64,000 nt of DNA from the NCBI RefSeq assembly GCF_900199375.1, contig NZ_LT900217.1:2728001-2792000 (forward strand). The letters are read 5' to 3'. The notes beneath the pieces are model-generated. The model saw nothing but the letters and a program-made list of their open reading frames with translations. It was not told where the DNA came from and searched no databases. This stretch comes from Gordonibacter urolithinfaciens (lineage in GTDB: Bacteria > Actinomycetota > Coriobacteriia > Coriobacteriales > Eggerthellaceae). How positions within the stretch are numbered: the stretch's first letter is position 1; each line of letters opens with the position of its first letter. Shown piece by piece: positions 9,100 to 17,769 of the stretch. Both the position numbers and the translations under genes were made by a program.

Positions 9100-10656
9100 A
9101 TGGTTCGCATAGCGCCCATCAGGCTCGCCTACAACCCCAAGACGCTCTGGTTCGACCCGGGCGACCTGGAACTGAAGAAGGAGGATCCCGTCGTGGTGTC
9201 CACGGCGCGCGGCCTGGAGTTCGGCCGCATGGCCGACGACGTGTTCGAGGCCGACGAGGCCCAGGTGAAGAAGCTGAAGACCGCGCTCAAGCCGGTGAAG
9301 CGCCTCGCGAGCGAAGAGGACGTCGCCCGCGCAGAGGAGATGTGCCGCCGCTCGGAGGAAGCGCTGCCCGTGTTCAAGCAGATGGCGGCCGAGGCGAGCG
9401 AGGACATGCACCCGGTGTCCGTGGAGTTCCTGCTCGACGGCGACAAGGCCGTGTTCTACTTCGAGGCCGAGGAGCGCGTGGACTTCCGCGAGCTCGTGCG
9501 CAGGCTGGCCGCGCACTTCCACGTGCGCATCGACATGCGCCAGATCGGCGTGCGCGACGAGGCCCGCATGGTGGGCGGCCTGGGGCATTGCGGCCAGGAG
9601 CTGTGCTGCAAGCGCCTGGGGGGCGAGTTCTGCCCCGTGTCCATCCGCATGGCCAAGGAGCAGGACCTCTCGCTCAACCCGCAGAAGATATCGGGCGTGT
9701 GCGGCCGCCTTATGTGCTGCCTGCGCTACGAGTTCGACGCGTACAAGGACTTCAAGAGCCGTGCGCCTAAGCAGAACTCGCAGGTGGAGACGCCGGCGGG
9801 CATGGCGAAGGTCGTGGACTTGGACGTGCCGCGCGAGATCGTGTCGCTCAAGGTGGAGGGCGAGAAGCCGGTGCGCGTGCCGCTCGCGGACTTCGAGCCG
9901 CCCGACGAGGGCTCGAACCGCCCGAACCGCGTGGGGCAGGACGCCTGGGACGAGGCCACGACGCAGGCCGTGATCGGCGTGGCGGGCGAGAGCTCCATCT
10001 TCGCCACCTCGCAGCTGACCGGCTCCGACAAGCTGGCCGACCCGAAGGCCGTGCGCCGCACGGGATCGGGCGGCAAGGGCGGCCCGAAGGGCCGCGGCGG
10101 CGCAGGGAAGGAATCCGGCACGGGATCGGGCGGCAGCTCGGCCGGCTCCGGCAACGAGTCGCGCAAGCCGCGGCGGCGCCGTTCCACGAAGGTGGCGGCC
10201 GACGGCACGGCCCAGCCTGCGACGACCGAGGAAACGCCCTCCAAGCGCAAGCCGAAGCAAGGAGGCGCGGCGGCCTCCGGAGGGGGCAGGAAGCAGGGGT
10301 CGAAGAAGGGCGGCAACGGCGCCCAGGGCGGCGGCAACGGAGGCAAGAAGGGCTCCGGCTCCCAGAACGGCCAGGGGCGCACCGGCGGCGCTCCGGCAGG
10401 CGGCGGCCGCGGCGGCGCGGACAAGAACGCCAAGAAGCAGGGCGCGAAGGGCGGCCAGGGCGCTTCCAAGCAGGGACCGCGTCCCGGCCAGCGCTCCTCC
10501 GGCCTGCGCCAGCAGGGCGCCGGGGCCTCCGCGTCGGGCGCTCCCGGGGCCGCGCCGGGCGGCGAGGGCGGACACCGCCGGGCGCGCCGCCGCAGCCACA
10601 AGGCCGGCGGCCCGCAGGAGGGCCAGGGCGGCGCCGCGGGCGGCAAGGCCGAGTAG
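9100..10656 (+). CDS. ricT: RicT/PSP1-domain protein with long Gly/Lys-rich tail
   Basis: Residues 1-275 form a PSP1 domain as in B. subtilis RicT (YaaT), a component of the Ric complex that controls RNase Y-dependent mRNA processing and carries Fe-S clusters. The conserved cysteines are visible (GHCGQELCC, EFCPVS, GVCGRLMCC, residues ~165-212). From about residue 290 to 518 the sequence is Gly, Lys, Gln and Ala low complexity with no fold, about 230 residues more than usual. Position directly after tmk-holB is conserved across Gram-positives. RicA and RicF partners are not in this window. Confidence 0.85.
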   Translation: MVRIAPIRLAYNPKTLWFDPGDLELKKEDPVVVSTARGLEFGRMADDVFEADEAQVKKLKTALKPVKRLASEEDVARAEEMCRRSEEALPVFKQMAAEASEDMHPVSVEFLLDGDKAVFYFEAEERVDFRELVRRLAAHFHVRIDMRQIGVRDEARMVGGLGHCGQELCCKRLGGEFCPVSIRMAKEQDLSLNPQKISGVCGRLMCCLRYEFDAYKDFKSRAPKQNSQVETPAGMAKVVDLDVPREIVSLKVEGEKPVRVPLADFEPPDEGSNRPNRVGQDAWDEATTQAVIGVAGESSIFATSQLTGSDKLADPKAVRRTGSGGKGGPKGRGGAGKESGTGSGGSSAGSGNESRKPRRRRSTKVAADGTAQPATTEETPSKRKPKQGGAAASGGGRKQGSKKGGNGAQGGGNGGKKGSGSQNGQGRTGGAPAGGGRGGADKNAKKQGAKGGQGASKQGPRPGQRSSGLRQQGAGASASGAPGAAPGGEGGHRRARRRSHKAGGPQEGQGGAAGGKAE

Positions 10657-10756
10657 CCGGGTGCTCGGGGAGACGGCCCGCACCCTTGGCGGTGCCGCCG
10701 GGACGCTGCCGGCACCGGAACGCTGACGGAACCGCCGCATGCTTGAGGAGGATGCA

Positions 10757-12217
10757 TTGAAGCTCGATTACGCGCTGCTCACGGACCTGTACCAGATCAC
10801 CATGGCGCAGGGGTACTGGGAAAGCGGGAAGGGCGCCACGGAGGCGTGCTTCCATATGTACTTCCGCGATTACCCGTTCAAGGGCGGCTACGCCGTGGCC
10901 TGCGGCATGGCCCAGCTCGCCGAGCTGGTGGAGGGCTTCGCGTTCTCGGAGGAGGACCGCGCCTACCTGGCGTCGCTCGACGCGCCGGGCGGTGGAAGGC
11001 TCTTCAAGCAGGAGTTCCTGGACTACCTGGCCGGCTACCGCCTGTCCGTGGACATCGACGCGGTGCCCGAGGGCACGGTGGTGTTCCCGCACGAGCCGAT
11101 CGTGCGCGTGTGCGGCCCCATCATGGACTGCCAGCTTATCGAGACGGCGCTTCTGAACTGCGTGAACTTCGAGACGCTCATCGCCACGAAGGCGGCGCGC
11201 GTGTGCCAGGCGGCCCAGGCGCCCGTGGCGGAGTTCGGCCTGCGCCGCGCCCAGGGCGCGGCAGGCGGCCTCTGGGCGAGCCGCGCCGCCGTGGTGGGCG
11301 GCTGCGCGTCCACCTCCAACGTGCTGGCCGGCAAGCTGTTCGGCATCCCCGTGTCGGGCACGCATGCGCACTCGTGGGTCATGTCGTTCCCCGACGAGAT
11401 ATCCGCCTTCCGCGCCTACGCCGAGGCGTTTCCGAAGAACTGCATCCTGCTCGTGGACACCTACGATGTGGCCCAGGGCGTAAGAAACGCCATCACCGTG
11501 GGGCTGGAGATGCGCGCGCGGGGCGAGCGCCTGGCCGGCATCCGCATCGACTCGGGCGACCTCGCATGGCTCGCGAAGATGGCGCGGCGCATGCTGGACG
11601 AGGCGGGGCTCTCCGATTGCGGCATCGTGCTGTCGAACGACCTGGACGAGTTCACCATCCAGTCCATCCGCGACGAGGGGGCCCAGGTGATGTCGTGGGG
11701 CGTGGGCACGAAGCTGGCCTGCGCCTACGACCAGCCCACGCTGGGCGGCGTGTACAAGCTGTCGGCCACGCGCGAGCCGGGCGAGCGGGAGTGGACGGAC
11801 CGCCTGAAGATCTCGGAGTCCGTGGGCAAGCTCACCACGCCCGGCGTGCTGGACGTGCGGCGCTACTTCTACTGCGACAACGGGCGGCTGGCCGGCGACA
11901 TGGTGTTCGACGTGAACGCGCCGGGCGACCAGAGCCGCGAGGTGATCGTGGACCCCGCCGACGATCTTAGGCAGAAGAACCTTGCGGGGCTGTGCTCCAA
12001 GACGCTGCTCGAGCCGCTGGCGCGCGACGGCAGGACGGTGCTCGACGCCGCCGGGCGCGACGCGCAGGCGGCGCGCGCGCGGGCGCAGGAGGGGCTCGCG
12101 CTGCTCGACGAGAGCCAGAAGCGCATGCTGAACCCGCATACCTATCCCGTGGGCCTCGAATATGGTCTTTTTGAGCGCCGCCGCGAATTGGTTGCCCGCA
12201 TGCGTGGCATCGCGTAG
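10757..12217 (+). CDS. pncB: Nicotinate phosphoribosyltransferase
   Basis: Converts nicotinate, PRPP and ATP to nicotinate mononucleotide in NAD salvage (cytoplasm). It starts with the family signature LLTDLYQITMAQGYW and contains SGTHAHSWVMSF near residue 203 and RIDSGDLAWLA near 265. A TTG start at 10757 is chosen because GAGGAGG (10745-10751) is 5 bases upstream. The in-frame ATG at 10739 would put that ribosome site inside the gene. 486 aa, normal for the family. Confidence 0.92.
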   Translation: MKLDYALLTDLYQITMAQGYWESGKGATEACFHMYFRDYPFKGGYAVACGMAQLAELVEGFAFSEEDRAYLASLDAPGGGRLFKQEFLDYLAGYRLSVDIDAVPEGTVVFPHEPIVRVCGPIMDCQLIETALLNCVNFETLIATKAARVCQAAQAPVAEFGLRRAQGAAGGLWASRAAVVGGCASTSNVLAGKLFGIPVSGTHAHSWVMSFPDEISAFRAYAEAFPKNCILLVDTYDVAQGVRNAITVGLEMRARGERLAGIRIDSGDLAWLAKMARRMLDEAGLSDCGIVLSNDLDEFTIQSIRDEGAQVMSWGVGTKLACAYDQPTLGGVYKLSATREPGEREWTDRLKISESVGKLTTPGVLDVRRYFYCDNGRLAGDMVFDVNAPGDQSREVIVDPADDLRQKNLAGLCSKTLLEPLARDGRTVLDAAGRDAQAARARAQEGLALLDESQKRMLNPHTYPVGLEYGLFERRRELVARMRGIA

Positions 12218-12274
12218 TTTAATGGGAGAACGATAACCTCGCGCCCCGTGCGCCCTAGCCCAAGGTAACGTGCC

Positions 12275-13177
12275 ATGATCAAGATACTCACCGATTCGGT
12301 CGCCTCCATCCCCGCCGACGCTGCGCGGGAGGCGGGCATCGACGTCATAACGCTCTACGTGAACCGCGACGGCCGCGAGCTGGCCGATGCGGACATGGAC
12401 CTGGACGCGTTCTACGCGGACATCTACGATATGGTCGACAACATCCCCATGTCGAGCCAGCCCTCTCAGGCTGCGTTGGAAGCGGTGTTCGAGGAGGCCG
12501 CGCAGGCAGGCGACGAGGTGCTGGGCGTGTTCATCTCCACGGGCCTCTCGGGCGCCTACGAGGGGGCGGTGCGCGCCGCGCGCGCCGTGGCCGCCCGCAA
12601 CATCGGCTTCTCCTACGCGCTCGTGGACTCCAGCTCGTGCGGCTACGACGAGGCGTGGCCGGTGTTCGACGCCGTGGCCGCCCGCGCGGCCGGCGAGGAC
12701 CTGGAGGGCTGCACGCGCGCCGTGCTGAAGGGCATCGAGTCCACGCGTTTCCTGTTCACGCCCGAGACGCTTACGTTCCTTCAGAAGGGCGGGCGCATAG
12801 GCAACGCGGCGGCGCTTCTGGGCAACCTCATCCAGCTTTCGCCCGTGCTCACGGTGTGCGACGGCAAGGCCACGACCCTCGCGAAGGTGCGCACGCGCAA
12901 GAAGGCGCTGGAGAAGATTTTGGCCACGTTCAAGGACGACGTGGAGAAGTACGGGCTGAAGAACGTGGTGGTGCACTACATAGGCGACAAGACGCCGGCT
13001 GTGGCGTGGGCCCATGAGGTGGTGGAGCCGCTCTTGGGCCGCTCGGTGCCGGTGCTGCCCGTGAGCCCTGTCATCGGCCTGCACGTGGGGCCGGCGGTGG
13101 GCATCGCCTACGAGTGCGCGAGCGCACTGGCCGGCAAGCTCACGGCGCCGGTGCAGGCGCGCCTGTGCACGTCGTGA
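12275..13177 (+). CDS. DegV family fatty-acid-binding protein (first copy)
   Basis: 300 aa. The DegV fold binds a fatty acid and in Firmicutes presents it to fatty acid kinase (FakB role). It shows TDSVASIP at the N terminus, a SSQPSQAAL segment near residue 60, and FISTGLSGAYE near 88. FLQKGGRIGNAAALLG is near 170, with SPVIGLHVGPAVG at the C terminus. A second, diverged copy begins 56 bases downstream, so the two may bind different acyl chains. The kinase FakA is not in the window. Confidence 0.88.
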   Translation: MIKILTDSVASIPADAAREAGIDVITLYVNRDGRELADADMDLDAFYADIYDMVDNIPMSSQPSQAALEAVFEEAAQAGDEVLGVFISTGLSGAYEGAVRAARAVAARNIGFSYALVDSSSCGYDEAWPVFDAVAARAAGEDLEGCTRAVLKGIESTRFLFTPETLTFLQKGGRIGNAAALLGNLIQLSPVLTVCDGKATTLAKVRTRKKALEKILATFKDDVEKYGLKNVVVHYIGDKTPAVAWAHEVVEPLLGRSVPVLPVSPVIGLHVGPAVGIAYECASALAGKLTAPVQARLCTS

Positions 13178-13233
13178 GCGCGCCGGCCCGCCCGATGGAC
13201 GAAACCGTATTCGACAAGGAGGCCGACGCCCCT

Positions 13234-14160
13234 ATGCCGCATTCCTGCAACCTCATTATCGACTCGTGCTGCGACCTGCCGTTCGAGGTGGTCGACCGCG
13301 ACGGGGTGGAGCTCATCGAGTTCCCCTACGTCATGAGCGACGGGGAGCATGCCGACGACCTGTACCGCGCATCGAGCGCCCACGACTTCTACCAGGCCAT
13401 GCGCGATGGCGAGGAGCCAACCACGGCCCAGGTGCCCGTGCCGGTGTTCCGCGCAGCCTTCGAGCGAGCCGTCGAGAGCGGCGTGCCCACCGTGTACTTG
13501 AGCTTCTCGAGCGGGCTGTCCGGCAGCTTCGACGCGGCCGTGCTCGTGCACGGCCAGATCATGGCCGAGCATCCCGATGCGGAGCTCTACCTGGTGGACA
13601 CACACCTGGCCTCGGTGGCGGAGGGGCTGCTGGTGCACGAGGCGCTGCGCCAGCGCGACAAGGGCCTGACGGCGCGCGAGCTGGCCCAATGGGCCGAGGA
13701 AGCCCGCTACTTCGTGGACGCCGAGTTCATGGTTGAGGACCTGGAAGCGCTGCGGCGCGGCGGGCGCATCCCGGGCTCGGTGGCCTATGCTGGTTCCAAG
13801 CTGGACGTGAAGCCCATGCTCACCATCGCGCCGGACGGCAAGCTGTCGCTGGCGGGCGTGGCGCGCGGCCGCAAGAAGGGCATCAAGCAGCTGGCCGAGT
13901 ACTACCAGAAGCGCGTGGCGGAGAGCGTTCCCGGCCAGTGCGTGGTGGTGGCGGGCGCCGACTGCCCGAAGGACGTGGGGCGCCTCAAGGAGGCGCTGGG
14001 CAAGGTAGACGACTCCATCCTGTTCTTGGAGAGCAGCATAGGGCCCGTCATCGGCTCGCATGTGGGACCCGGCATGATAGCCGTCGTGTTCTGGGGCGGC
14101 GACAAGCGCGAGGACATGTCGGTGGCCGACCGCATAGCGCGCAAGGTCAAGCAGGGATAG
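13234..14160 (+). CDS. DegV family fatty-acid-binding protein (second copy)
   Basis: 308 aa. DegV motifs are IIDSCCDLP, TTAQVPVPVF, LSFSSGLSGSFD, EALRRGGRIPG and GPVIGSHVGPGM. It has Cys-Cys in the first motif where the sister copy has Val-Ala. The ATG at 13234 is chosen because AAGGAGG lies 11 bases upstream and the DegV strand starts there; a start at 13195 is possible. In tandem with the preceding DegV gene, probably co-transcribed. Role inferred as fatty-acid carriage to a FakA-like kinase. Confidence 0.87.
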   Translation: MPHSCNLIIDSCCDLPFEVVDRDGVELIEFPYVMSDGEHADDLYRASSAHDFYQAMRDGEEPTTAQVPVPVFRAAFERAVESGVPTVYLSFSSGLSGSFDAAVLVHGQIMAEHPDAELYLVDTHLASVAEGLLVHEALRQRDKGLTARELAQWAEEARYFVDAEFMVEDLEALRRGGRIPGSVAYAGSKLDVKPMLTIAPDGKLSLAGVARGRKKGIKQLAEYYQKRVAESVPGQCVVVAGADCPKDVGRLKEALGKVDDSILFLESSIGPVIGSHVGPGMIAVVFWGGDKREDMSVADRIARKVKQG

Positions 14161-14219
14161 GCGCCGCCGAGGCGCGCGGCACGCATTCGAGAAACGACGC
14201 CCGGAAAGGGGCTGCTCTT

Positions 14220-15173
14220 ATGGACAAGCGGTATGCATTTATCGGGAACGAAGCGGTGGGCGACGTGGTGCGAGAGCGCCTGGACGCGGCAGGCTGGACG
14301 CGCACGGACGACGTGGCGAGCGCCGGCATGGTGGTAACGTACTGCACGTCCCAGACGGCGCTTGAGGACGCGTACTTCGACGAGAACGGCATCGTGCAGG
14401 CGGCGTCGCCGAATACGGTGCTCATCGACCTGTCGGCCTCGACGCCGAGCTTCGCGCGAGAGCTGAACGCCGTGGCCATCGTGAGCGATTTGGCGGCCGT
14501 GGAGGCGCCGCTCGTGGTGGCCGACCCGATGCTGTCCGACGCCCTCTCCGACCGCGACAACCTTATGTGCCTGGTGGGGGGCGAGGAGGACGACGTGGAG
14601 GCGGCGCGCCCCGTGCTGGACGCGCTCGTGGGCACCGTGCAGGAGACGGGCGGATCGGGGTCGGCCCAGCTGGCGCGCGCAGCTTACACGCTGCAGACGT
14701 CGGCGCAGATCATGTCGGCCATCGAGGCCGACGCGCTCTACCGCGCCGTGCAGCGATCGTCCGCCGCGTTCGGCGCCACGTTCGGGCGCGCGGGCGCCAC
14801 GACGCCCGAGGCCGAGCAGGTGCTCGCGGCCGTGAACGCCGGGCGCTTCGACGGCGCGTATACCGTGGAGATGCTCATGTCCGAGCTGTCGGCCGCGCTC
14901 ATGGCCGCCGACGACGTGGACCTCATCCTGCCGCAGGCCGAGGCGTGCCTGCACCTGCTGGAGCTTTTGGCCGTGATCGGCGGCGCCGACAAGGCGCCCT
15001 CGGCACTGGCCCTCGTGTACGGAGAGGAGGCGGCCTGCGCCGAAAACGGCTTGGACTGGACGCGCGCCGAGCAGGCCTACGCCTCCGAGGAGGCGGGGGA
15101 GGACTACGACTATGACGGCGACGGCGACGGCGACGACTTCCCCGGCGGCTTCGGAGCGTATTCGGCGAATTGA
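14220..15173 (+). CDS. Degenerate beta-hydroxyacid dehydrogenase-like protein
   Basis: 317 aa with the overall order of the 6-phosphogluconate/3-hydroxyisobutyrate dehydrogenase family. There is a Rossmann start (YAFIGNEAVGD), a LIDLSASTPSFAREL segment, an EAPLVVADPM segment, and a helical C-terminal domain. Two hallmarks are altered. The GxGxMG nucleotide loop reads GNEAVG, losing the second glycine. The expected catalytic Lys in the GxxGxGxxxK helix is Arg (GGSGSAQLAR). The C terminus is an acidic Asp/Gly/Tyr tail. It may bind a cofactor weakly or have lost oxidoreductase activity. It follows the DegV pair by 60 bases. Confidence 0.7.
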   Translation: MDKRYAFIGNEAVGDVVRERLDAAGWTRTDDVASAGMVVTYCTSQTALEDAYFDENGIVQAASPNTVLIDLSASTPSFARELNAVAIVSDLAAVEAPLVVADPMLSDALSDRDNLMCLVGGEEDDVEAARPVLDALVGTVQETGGSGSAQLARAAYTLQTSAQIMSAIEADALYRAVQRSSAAFGATFGRAGATTPEAEQVLAAVNAGRFDGAYTVEMLMSELSAALMAADDVDLILPQAEACLHLLELLAVIGGADKAPSALALVYGEEAACAENGLDWTRAEQAYASEEAGEDYDYDGDGDGDDFPGGFGAYSAN

Positions 15174-15342
15174 GCTCCGCCGTTCTGGCGAGCGACGGAA
15201 CGGGCCGGCGCTGCGGGCCGCCCTCGTACCCGATCTCCGCTCCTTCTCGCTTGCGCCTCGTGGAGAAGCGCGTGAGGCCGCGATACGGGTTGACCTTGGG
15301 CGCGAGGACGGCCCTCGCTGACTGATTTGGACCGGTGGGGAT
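15174..15342. repeat. Intergenic element of family 2 (copy a)
   Basis: Begins TCCGCCGTTCT near 15177 and ends CCCTCGCTGACT near 15323. The same start, an early CGGAACG-GCCG-CGCTGCGG run and the same end recur in copy b at about 61214-61365, with a different middle. No gene seen. Confidence 0.5.
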
Positions 15343-16293
15343 ATGAAGCACAACCTTTCAACCTCCTGCGACCTCTGCCCTCGCCGGTGCGGGGCGGATC
15401 GTGCGGCGGGGGAGCGCGGGGTTTGCGGGGCCGACGATGCGCTCGTGGTGGCACGGGCGGCGCTGCACTTCTGGGAGGAGCCTCCCATCAGCGGCAGCCG
15501 TGGCAGCGGCACCGTGTTCTTCGCGCACTGCCCCCTACACTGCTGCTACTGCCAGAACGCCGTGATAGCCGCTGGCGAGGCGGGGCGCGCCGTAAACGTG
15601 GACCGGCTGGCGGAGATGCTCTTGGAGCTGGAGGCGCAGGGCGCGCTGAACGTCAACCTCGTCACGCCCACGCACTACGCCCCGCAAGCGCGCGCCGCCG
15701 TGGCGCGGGCGCGTGGGCGGGGGCTGGCGCTTCCCGTGGTGTGGAACACCTCGGGCTACGAGACGGTGGCGGCCGTGCAGGCGAACGCAGGTACCGTGGA
15801 CGTGTACCTCGCCGACTTCAAGTACGCCGATCCCTTGCTGGCGGCGCGTTACTCGAAGGCGCCGGACTACCCGGATGCAGCGCTGGCCGCCCTTGGCGAG
15901 ATGGTGCGCCAGACCGGCGCCCCGGAGTTCGACGAGGTGGACGGGAATCCGCGCCTCGTTCGCGGGACGGTGGTGCGCCACCTCATGCTGCCGGGAGCCC
16001 TCGAGGACTCGAAGCGCGTCGTGCGCCTCGTGCACGAGCGCTTCGGCGACGACGTGCTGCTGTCGCTGATGAACCAGTACACGCCGGTTCTAGCCGATGC
16101 GGCTGCCGCGGGCGACGAGCGCGCCGCGGCGGCGCTGCACCGCTGCCCGGAGCTTGCCCGGCGCGTCCCGGACGAGGACTACGAGCGCCTGCTGGACTAC
16201 GCCGATGCGCTGGGTGTGGAGGACTACTTCTGGCAGGAGGGCGGCGCAGCCGAGGAGAGCTTCATCCCCCCGTTCGACCTGACGGGGGTGTAG
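15343..16293 (+). CDS. Radical SAM protein, PflA-like
   Basis: 316 aa. The CxxxCxxC radical SAM signature CPLHCCYC is at about residues 63-70 and an N-terminal Cys group (CDLCPRRCG) is at 9-17. The family generates a 5'-deoxyadenosyl radical from SAM with a [4Fe-4S] cluster. This subgroup resembles pyruvate formate-lyase activases but usually has no glycyl-radical partner adjacent, and none is seen here. The target is unknown. It is followed by a bidirectional hairpin separating it from convergent minus-strand genes. Confidence 0.82.
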   Translation: MKHNLSTSCDLCPRRCGADRAAGERGVCGADDALVVARAALHFWEEPPISGSRGSGTVFFAHCPLHCCYCQNAVIAAGEAGRAVNVDRLAEMLLELEAQGALNVNLVTPTHYAPQARAAVARARGRGLALPVVWNTSGYETVAAVQANAGTVDVYLADFKYADPLLAARYSKAPDYPDAALAALGEMVRQTGAPEFDEVDGNPRLVRGTVVRHLMLPGALEDSKRVVRLVHERFGDDVLLSLMNQYTPVLADAAAAGDERAAAALHRCPELARRVPDEDYERLLDYADALGVEDYFWQEGGAAEESFIPPFDLTGV

Positions 16294-16376
16294 GGGGGCG
16301 GCCTCAGCAAGGCGCGCGGGGACGTGCGCTCAGCCGACGCCATCGCGCCGGTTCGACAAGGACGCAGCGTGCGGAT

Positions 16377-16420
16377 GGCGCGGCCGAAGGCGCCTGCTTT
16401 CGCACGTCTTCGGCCGCGCC
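16377..16420. terminator. Bidirectional hairpin between convergent genes
   Basis: GGCGCGGCCGAAG (16377-16389) pairs perfectly with CTTCGGCCGCGCC (16408-16420). It lies between the radical SAM gene (+) and the DUF362 gene (-), as a shared terminator would. Confidence 0.6.
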
Positions 16421-16470
16421 TTGGGAGGGGCCGAAGACGTGCGGGGACAGCGAATGGAATAGCCCTTATC

Positions 16471-17601
16471 TTACATCCTCACCAGCTCGTATTCCCTGGT
16501 TCCCAGGCCGATCTTCTCGGCGTGCTCGAGGCAGGTGCGCCATTCCGACTCGGGGGTGGAGTTGGCGAAGTGGTCGCCCGAGGGCTCGAAGCCGGGCGTG
16601 GCCAGGTTGTCGGAGAGCTTGCTGCCGGGGAGGGGGGAGGCGGCCAGGCAGGCGTCGACGCAGGCCTGGTCGAGGGCGAGCGGGTCCGTGGAAGCGAACA
16701 TCCCCAGGTTCGGCAGGATGGGGGCGTCGTTCTCGGCGTGGCAGTCGCAATGGGGCGACACGTCCACCACGAGCGAAACGTGGAACTGCGGCCGGCCGTC
16801 CACGACGGCCTTTGCGTACTCGGCCATGCGGCGGTTGAGGTCGGCGTTGGCGGCGTCCTGCGCGAAGTCGATGGCGTCGAAGTTGCAGGCGCCCAGGCAG
16901 CGCCCGCACCCTACGCAACGATCCTTGTCCACGCCCATCTTCCGGGCGGCCTCGTCGAACACGAGGCCGCCGTTCGCGCATTCGGGCAGGCACTTCTTGC
17001 AGCCGCGGCACTTCTCCCCGTCGATGTCGGGCTGGCCGTTGCTGTGCTGCTCGGTCTTGCCGGCGCGCGAGCCGCAGCCCATGCCGATGTTCTTGATGGC
17101 GCCGCCGAACCCGGTGAGCTCGTGGCCCTTGAAGTGCGTGAGGCTCACGAACACGTCGGCGTCCATGACGGCGCGGCCGATCTTCGCCGCCTTCACGTAC
17201 TCGCCGCCCGCCACCGGCACCTCCACGTCGTCGGTGCCCTTCAGGCCGTCGCCGATGAGGATGGGGCAGCCCGCCGTGAGCGGCGTGAAGCCGTTCTCCC
17301 ATGCGCACTCCAGGTGCTCGAGGGCGTTCTTGCGGCTGCCGGGGTACATGGTGTTGCAGTCGGTGAGGAACGGCTTGCCGCCGAGCTCCTTCACCACGTC
17401 CACGAGGGCGCGCGCGTAGTTCGGGCGCAGGTAGCTCACGTTGCCCAGCTCGCCGAAGTGCAGCTTGATGGCCACGAACCTGCCGTCGAGGTCCAGGTCG
17501 GCTATGCCCGCGCGGCGGACGAGCTTCTTCAGCTTCGTGGGCAGTCCGTCCCCGAACGCCTGCGTGCGGAAGTCTGTGAAGTACACCTTTGCCGTTTCCA
17601 T
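16471..17601 (-). CDS. DUF362 protein with 2x[4Fe-4S] ferredoxin domain
   Basis: 376 aa. The DUF362 domain spans most of the chain (KLHFGELGN, HFKGHELTGFGGAIKNIGMG). A ferredoxin domain is inserted at about residues 188-245 with CRGCKKCLPEC and CVGCGRCLGACN. The family is widespread in anaerobes, and its exact reaction is not known. A redox or electron-transfer role is inferred from the two cubane clusters. AAGGAGGG precedes the ATG. It stands alone, separated from the next minus-strand operon by two hairpins. Confidence 0.8.
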   Translation of the reverse strand: METAKVYFTDFRTQAFGDGLPTKLKKLVRRAGIADLDLDGRFVAIKLHFGELGNVSYLRPNYARALVDVVKELGGKPFLTDCNTMYPGSRKNALEHLECAWENGFTPLTAGCPILIGDGLKGTDDVEVPVAGGEYVKAAKIGRAVMDADVFVSLTHFKGHELTGFGGAIKNIGMGCGSRAGKTEQHSNGQPDIDGEKCRGCKKCLPECANGGLVFDEAARKMGVDKDRCVGCGRCLGACNFDAIDFAQDAANADLNRRMAEYAKAVVDGRPQFHVSLVVDVSPHCDCHAENDAPILPNLGMFASTDPLALDQACVDACLAASPLPGSKLSDNLATPGFEPSGDHFANSTPESEWRTCLEHAEKIGLGTREYELVRM

Positions 17602-17624
17602 GTTCCCTCCTTATCGAGGTTGTG

Positions 17625-17689
17625 TCAAAAGCTCCGCCTTGTCGCCCTACGGGGCGGCCCCTGGCGGGCTTGGGCCTCGGAGCTTTTGA
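17625..17689. terminator. Hairpin upstream of the DUF362 gene
   Basis: TCAAAAGCTCCG (17625-17636) and CGGAGCTTTTGA (17678-17689) form a 12-bp stem around a GC-rich loop. It lies downstream of the minus-strand repair operon. Confidence 0.5.
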
Positions 17690-17722
17690 AACGCCTCCCG
17701 TGCGGTTCTCTCGTCGGGTCTC

Positions 17723-17769
17723 ATGATAGCGGTTCGCGGGTTCTGGGGAAACTCGCGAACCGCTATCAT
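17723..17769. terminator. 16-bp hairpin overlapping the end of the repair operon
   Basis: ATGATAGCGGTTCGCG (17723-17738) pairs with CGCGAACCGCTATCAT (17754-17769). The right arm includes the last base of the stop codon of the gene ending at 17769, consistent with a terminator for that minus-strand operon. Confidence 0.6.
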
